DNA of 64,000 nucleotides from Triticum aestivum (Eukaryota; Streptophyta; Magnoliopsida; Poales; Poaceae): contig NC_057807.1 of assembly GCF_018294505.1 (NCBI RefSeq), positions 135,438,747 to 135,502,746 of the forward strand, read 5' to 3'. Shown piece by piece: positions 60,003-64,000 of this stretch. Each line of letters begins with the position of its first letter. The stretch's first letter is position 1. Under the pieces are notes generated by a model. The model ran no database searches. It was not told where the DNA came from and worked only from the letters and a program-made list of their open reading frames with translations. A program made the translations under genes and the position numbers.

Positions 60003-60290
60003 ATAGTGGGGTAGTTTTCCTTTTTCACTCCATCAAAACAATCGTTTAAAATTGTGTACTACGTGCCAGGTCGCGGTTTTTTTAGTTGTTGATTGTTTTT
60101 TGAGATAGCTCCTCGCTTGTTCCAAGTGGTGTTACAGTGTGCCAGGTCACACTTTGTATCGTTCAAGTCTGGTACAAGTCCCTCCATTAAATGAACAACC
60201 ACCCCCTCAAAAATTGTGAACAAGCCCACGGCTAAAATTAGCGGAAACATGGGTTGCCCCAACATGCATTATTATTTATATTTTCTACTC

Positions 60291-60610
60291 CCTCCGTTCC
60301 TAAATATAAGTCTTTTTTATTAGCCACACCTAACACAAGAATTTTTTATTAGCAGTGAACCCCACATGTCATAGACATAAAAATTGTGGCAAGATTCCCT
60401 TAGGCAAGCCAAAGTGTGTCTAACAATTTGAGCAACTCAAGTTAGGCAAGTGTGAGAAAAATAATGTGGCAACATAAGACAAACATAGTCACAATCCAAA
60501 CAGCCCCGTAATTTTTTGTGACATGCATGAAAATTTGGTTAGTTAAATTTATAGTCAAAATTTGGCAAGGCGCATCAAATCAACACATGCAAGTATCAAA
60601 AGGAAAGTCA
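60291..60610. mobile_element. MITE remnants (Stowaway terminus and a second MITE-like segment)
   Basis: A Stowaway-type start, CTCCCTCCGTTCCTAAATA (about 60292), breaks off after about 25 bp. It runs into a segment rich in GGCAAG and TTAGGCAAG motifs that ends near CCAAACAGCCC. Borders are not resolved. Confidence 0.45.
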
Positions 60611-60632
60611 CGACATGCATGCATGCGTTGTA

Positions 60633-60760
60633 CTCCCTCCGTTTCCAAATATAAGTCTTTCTAGAGATTGTAACAAGTGACTACATATGAAGCATAATAT
60701 GTCTACATACATCCATATGTTGTAGTCCATTTGATATGTGTAAAAAGACTTATATCGAGT
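60633..60760. mobile_element. Stowaway MITE with degraded right end
   Basis: Starts CTCCCTCCGTTTCCAAATA after TA. It contains the standard interior (CTTTCTAGAGATTGTAACAA, TACATCCATATGTTGTAGTC) and ends in AAAGACTTATATCGAGTG without the final GGAGGGAG. Confidence 0.75.
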
Positions 60761-60765
60761 GTAGT

Positions 60766-61200
60766 GCTTTGATGTGTCGCGTCAACTCGTACAAGACCGG
60801 GAAGTTTGATTACTACAACGCCCTCTCCCTCGCGGACTGAGCTCCGGTGCCTTAACTGCACCTGCCTTTTGCTGCATGACAGGTGGGCCAACCACCTATT
60901 GGGCCCACCTATCATAGACGCAAAGGCAGGAGCAGTATAAGTCAATGAAGCTGCGTCCCTCCCTCGCGCATGAGCGTGGTGGCTAGTAGGACTAGTAGAA
61001 AATTTTGCTACATGCTATCCCTCCCGCACGAGGTGGACCGACATGCAACAGTGGATTCGATACTGTAGAAGTAGAAGTAACATCATTGTTCGTCTTCTCG
61101 AAGAGGCGAAGAGCCAAGCGCAACCCGAACGTGGCAGTTGCGAACGCTCATGTGGTGCGGTGCCTTGGAGCACGCATATGCCAGGCTCTTGCATGAGATA
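60766..61200. repeat. Low-copy duplication, copy 2 (paralogue of 49848-50290)
   Basis: Ordered blocks shared with 49.9-50.3 kb (see that entry), interrupted here by an inverted-repeat insertion at about 60854-60936. Ends near CACGCATATGCCAGGC, matching CACGCATATCCAAAGC at about 50282. Confidence 0.6.
60854..60936. mobile_element. 83-bp inverted-repeat element (MITE-like hairpin)
   Basis: ACTGCACCTGCCTTT pairs with AAAGGCAGGAGCAGT, and the inner arms ACAGGTGGGCCAA and TTGGGCCCACCTAT also pair. The paralogous copy near 50035 lacks it, so it is probably an insertion. The superfamily is unknown. Confidence 0.6.
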
Positions 61201-61246
61201 AAATTGCTATTTGAGCCCACTATTGTAGTAGTACTAGCACTTGCTA

Positions 61247-61567
61247 CTCCCTACGTCTAGGTGAGTAAGTCATTGAATTTGTAGCTAAGCTTCCCTCATT
61301 GAATTGTTTAACAATTAAACTCCATCATCCATTGGTTGATAGTCATCACCAATGTTTATTTGCTAATTAATAGCATTGCATGCAATGAACTATTCACTAC
61401 ATGTCGTGTTTGGTAGTCTCAAGTCATTAAAAGCATGCACACCTCTCATCTTTTATTGGTTGATATGTCAAGAAACAAGAAACAAGGTAGAAGTTAATGC
61501 ACCGCGCCTAAGTGTTTTGGGATTATTTGGTTTTCGTAAGATGACTTACACACCTAGACGGAGGGAG
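61247..61567. mobile_element. Stowaway-like MITE (321 bp)
   Basis: Starts CTCCCTACGTCTAGGTGAGT after TA (61245-61246) and ends ACACCTAGACGGAGGGAG before TA (61568-61569). Long inverted termini also include AAGTCA and TGACTT. No coding capacity. Confidence 0.85.
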
Positions 61568-61573
61568 TAGTAT

Positions 61574-61674
61574 AGCCCTGTAAACCGGAAAGGAGTATTT
61601 GCCTTTCTAGAGATTTCAACAAGTGACTAGACTACACCATGTGCAGTACTCCCTCCCTTCCGGTTTATAGGGCT
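61574..61674. repeat. Inverted repeat of two Stowaway termini
   Basis: AGCCCTGTAAACCGGAAAGG (61574) is inverted relative to CTTCCGGTTTATAGGGCT (61657). The two termini point away from each other, with a Stowaway interior scrap (TTTCTAGAGATTTCAACAAG) between them. This suggests remnants of two adjacent or rearranged elements. Confidence 0.55.
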
Positions 61675-61679
61675 CAAAT

Positions 61680-62279
61680 CTCAAATCTCTTGAACCAAGG
61701 AATTTTGCGATTGGGGGAATGTATCTCGTACTTTACAAAACTACCCTAATTAAACTCATGCATTAATTACGTAGTTCTCTCGTTTTCCTCTCCGCCTTGG
61801 TCGCGGTGCACAATATTGAGCACTCCTATATGACTAGCCGCTCTATCTACATGCGGGACATCAAAGCATCCGGGCCCGCGTGCCATCCACCAAATCACAG
61901 CGAGGTGCTACAGTCGAGACTCACCTGTCACCTCAGTGTGGTCGTCATGACCCGTCATATCACAAAACCCACACCTTTACCAACAGTGGTAAAGTGGGCC
62001 TCCAAGTTGGACTGGACGAAGCAACCATCATTTCACTGGAACGCTCGTTGAAGCCCTTTCTTCCCTTTCGTGAAGAAAACCTCACTCCAGGATACTCACT
62101 TCTCCCATTTTTCTTCTGTACCGATGAAGGAAAGGTGGGCGAATTAGTTATGCTGCTATATTTTCATCCCAAGAATCTTCTTTTTGCGAAGCACCGATGG
62201 ATTCTCACAGCCTATTCTTTTCCCATTTTCGTTGCGATTGTGGTTTCCTTTCGATTGCTTTTTGTTTGTCAGTTCATTG
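61680..62279. other. Upstream region of the 62.4-kb gene, no gene called
   Basis: Open frames here (61797-62051, 61880-62368) overlap each other in different frames and lack recognisable domains. No clear TATA box or CpG-rich promoter was identified. Confidence 0.35.
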
Positions 62280-62370
62280 ATGGATCCTGGAGCACTAGGC
62301 AAAGAGGCCGGCGGACAACCCACTGGAGACAGCAATCTCCAGGAAGCGAGCACCGACCAACGAGTTGACC

Positions 62371-62995
62371 ATGTTGGCGGGCCAACCCATGGAGACAAAG
62401 AACTCCAAGAAACAAGCACTGGCCAAAGAGTTGACGACGTTGGCGGACGAACTCCTCAAAGAAAGTTGGAAGAATAGCAAGGGCCCCACCGTGCCTACCC
62501 GAGAAACTCTGATGGCCACCTATGCGAGGCTCAAGGCCGAGTTTGAGGAGATAGTCGCCGTTGAGAAGCAGTATTCCCCTGGCAAGTTGATGGCCCCCAT
62601 CGAGGACGAGGAGATGGCCCCCGGAGGGATGAGATCCCCTGGTGAGCTGCACAAGGTAAAAAATAATGGCTTATTAGCATAGTGTGGTTTTTGATTATTT
62701 GCAATGTGCTTGCTAATATGTTAGGGTTGTGCAGGTGCCAGTGGACGTCCTTGATGATTCCGATGTCGCGGCCTGTCCTGTGGACAACGCCCCAGAGATC
62801 GTTTTCGATGTCGCTGTCCGTCCTGTTGGCATCGCCCCGGAGATCGATTCCGATGCCGCTGTCCATCCTGTGGACATCGCCCTAGAGATCGATTCTGATG
62901 TCGCGGTCAGTCCTGTGGACATCGCCCCAGAGATTGATTCCCATGCCGCTGTCCGTGTTGTGGTCATTGCCCGAGAGATCGATGACAAGAAATAG
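62371..62995 (+). CDS. Small two-exon gene, unknown function, with 15-residue repeats (181 aa)
   Basis: Exon 1 (62371-62655) ends GCACAAG before GTAAAA; the intron is 78-79 bp and ends TTGTGCAG; exon 2 is 62735-62995. The join is phase 0 and fully open. Exon 1 encodes a helical, lysine/leucine-rich segment (KKQALAKELTTLADELLKES, ATYARLKAEFEEIVAVEK). Exon 2 encodes about five units of the type D-[VA]-A-V-x-P-V-x-I-A-P-E-I-D-S. Upstream, an ATG at 62280 opens another frame (MDPGALGKEAGGQP). That frame would join the coding frame only if one extra base near 62325 were absent, so the annotated start may be internal to a slightly longer, frameshifted gene. No family recognised. Confidence 0.5.
62755..62990 (+). 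repeat. 45-bp coding tandem repeat, about five units
   Basis: Units contain GTCCGTCCTGT.GACATCGCC and AGAGATCGATTC with 45-bp spacing, so the frame is kept from unit to unit. Units differ by a few substitutions, and the last is the most diverged. Confidence 0.85.
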
Positions 62996-63769
62996 TTGGT
63001 CGTGCTAATCCTTCAGGGTAGTTTGCATTGCCCTGTGTTTAATTACCAGAACGATGCGTGTAATCAAACCATCTTAGGGCTAGTGCACTGTCTTGTGTGG
63101 GCGGTACTTGCTACTTTTGTTTGATAGTGAATCATGCAAACCCTCTCCGAGTTATGGAAACAAATGTATCCTCACCAGCTTTTGATGTAATATACGACAT
63201 GCTTAGATGTAAGTTTGAACTATTTATCATATCAGCAGGGCTTGTTTGATGATTCTTGGTGTTAGTAGGCTAGCAACTGTGCGAGCTATAGTACTTGCAA
63301 AACACTCACCAAAGAGAAACGTTGGGGCTGATGAGCTCATGGTACGCTTATACTTATCCGTCGTCAATCGACCAATAGCCCAAGCTCCTAAAATTGTAGG
63401 CTTAGCGATCGATCAGACAATAGTCGATTCATAGGGTAGGAAAATCATAGCAAAAGTACAGAGACGTACAACACAAAATCACATCAGTGCAGAGACGTAC
63501 TCCCTTCGTTCCAAAATAGATGACCTAGGCGGGCTAGTTTGGTCTAGTGGGTTTCAGTGATATGACATGGTACAGTGCCGTCCAGTCTTCGCGTGTGGTA
63601 GCAGTATTGCGGGTACAGTAAGTTTTCTTGAAGAAGGGAATTCAACGAAGTCATGATGGTTCCTTCATCCGAACAACTTACAGTGGGAAAGGTTGGGCCT
63701 GCTATACGACCGGGGTAGACCAGGATAATTTTGTGCATGGCAGGTGGACCAGGATGGTCGACGTCCCAC
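62996..63769. other. No gene; 3' flank and repeat scraps
   Basis: Short frames only. A Stowaway-like left end (CTCCCTTCGTTCCAAAATAG, about 63500) has no visible partner. Sequence up to CCCAC (63765-63769) is the flank of the next Angela LTR. Confidence 0.4.
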
Positions 63770-64000
63770 TGAAGGAAATATGCCCTAGAGGCAATAATAA
63801 AGTTATTATTTATTTCCTCATATCATGATAAATGTTTATTATTCATGCTAGAATTGTATTAACCGAAAACATGATACATGTGTGAATACATAGACAAACA
63901 TATAAGTCACTAGTATGCCTCTACTTGACTAGCTCATTAATCAAAGATGGTTATGTTTCCTAACCATAGACATGTGTTGTCATTTGATTAGTGAGATCAC
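63770..64000 (+). mobile_element. Angela-type LTR, first 231 bp (element 3)
   Basis: Begins TGAAGGAAATATGCCCTAG and runs into the window end. The upstream bases are not a polypurine tract, so this is a plus-strand 5' LTR or a solo LTR. CCCAC (63765-63769) would be its left target duplication. Confidence 0.9.

Noticed and set aside
61797..62368. Overlapping frames upstream of the 62.4-kb gene
   Set aside because: No recognisable domains and mutually exclusive frames; only the two-exon frame downstream is supported by splice sites.
1..64000. CRISPR array, tRNA, rRNA or bacterial genes
   Set aside because: No regular spaced repeats, no cloverleaf-like conserved boxes, and all coding signals are of plant nuclear or transposon type.

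Overview
The window looks like grass nuclear DNA of the wheat/barley tribe (Triticeae). It is dominated by nested LTR retrotransposons typical of those genomes: Angela/BARE/WIS-type Ty1/copia, an Athila-lineage Ty3/gypsy and a Tat-lineage Ty3/gypsy. It also carries two wheat-type CACTA transposon copies, many Stowaway MITEs, and a few small islands of single-copy-looking, intron-containing plant gene sequence. No bacterial, organellar, tRNA, rRNA or CRISPR features were seen. All calls were made by reading the sequence; no database search was run.

Layout. 1-6652 is the 3' part of a plus-strand Angela element, including its 3' LTR (4932-6652), inserted into a CACTA element that continues to about 11080. 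At 11172-13853 lies a small gene island on the minus strand: a short NAC-domain gene with a clean two-exon model, and an F-box/DUF295 pseudogene with one in-frame stop and one 1-bp frameshift. MITEs follow (14.4-15.05 kb). 15354-49842 is one minus-strand Angela element bounded by a TTTTT target duplication. It is split by a plus-strand Athila-lineage element (19434-43062, 5-bp target duplication still visible), which is itself split by a minus-strand Tat-lineage element (23013-36077). Then come a DUF295-type F-box fragment (50527-51346) cut by a second CACTA copy (51347 to about 56150), a poorly understood region of exon-like motifs (56.6-60 kb), several MITEs, a small two-exon gene with a 15-residue repeat (62371-62995), and the first 231 bp of another Angela LTR (63770-64000).

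The most unusual content is inside and around the retrotransposons. (1) The Tat element carries, antisense to gag-pol, a transcription-unit-like gene with its own TATA box, a likely 5'-UTR intron and six coding exons joined by GT-AG sites in frame, apart from a doubtful first donor; it encodes a protein of about 945 residues. (2) The Tat element is flanked by a 454-bp direct repeat of Athila sequence instead of a 5-bp target duplication. (3) The minus-strand Angela contains a 2.3-kb internal tandem duplication joined at CATG. Its second copy is about 99% identical by eye to the other Angela element at the window start, although the LTRs of the two elements are clearly more different. That indicates a mosaic element.

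Functionally most of the window is inert repeat DNA. Every retrotransposon polyprotein here is broken by stops or frameshifts, and the Athila reverse transcriptase also lacks a catalytic aspartate. The NAC gene, the Tat antisense gene and the 62.4-kb gene are the reading units with the best-preserved open exon models.
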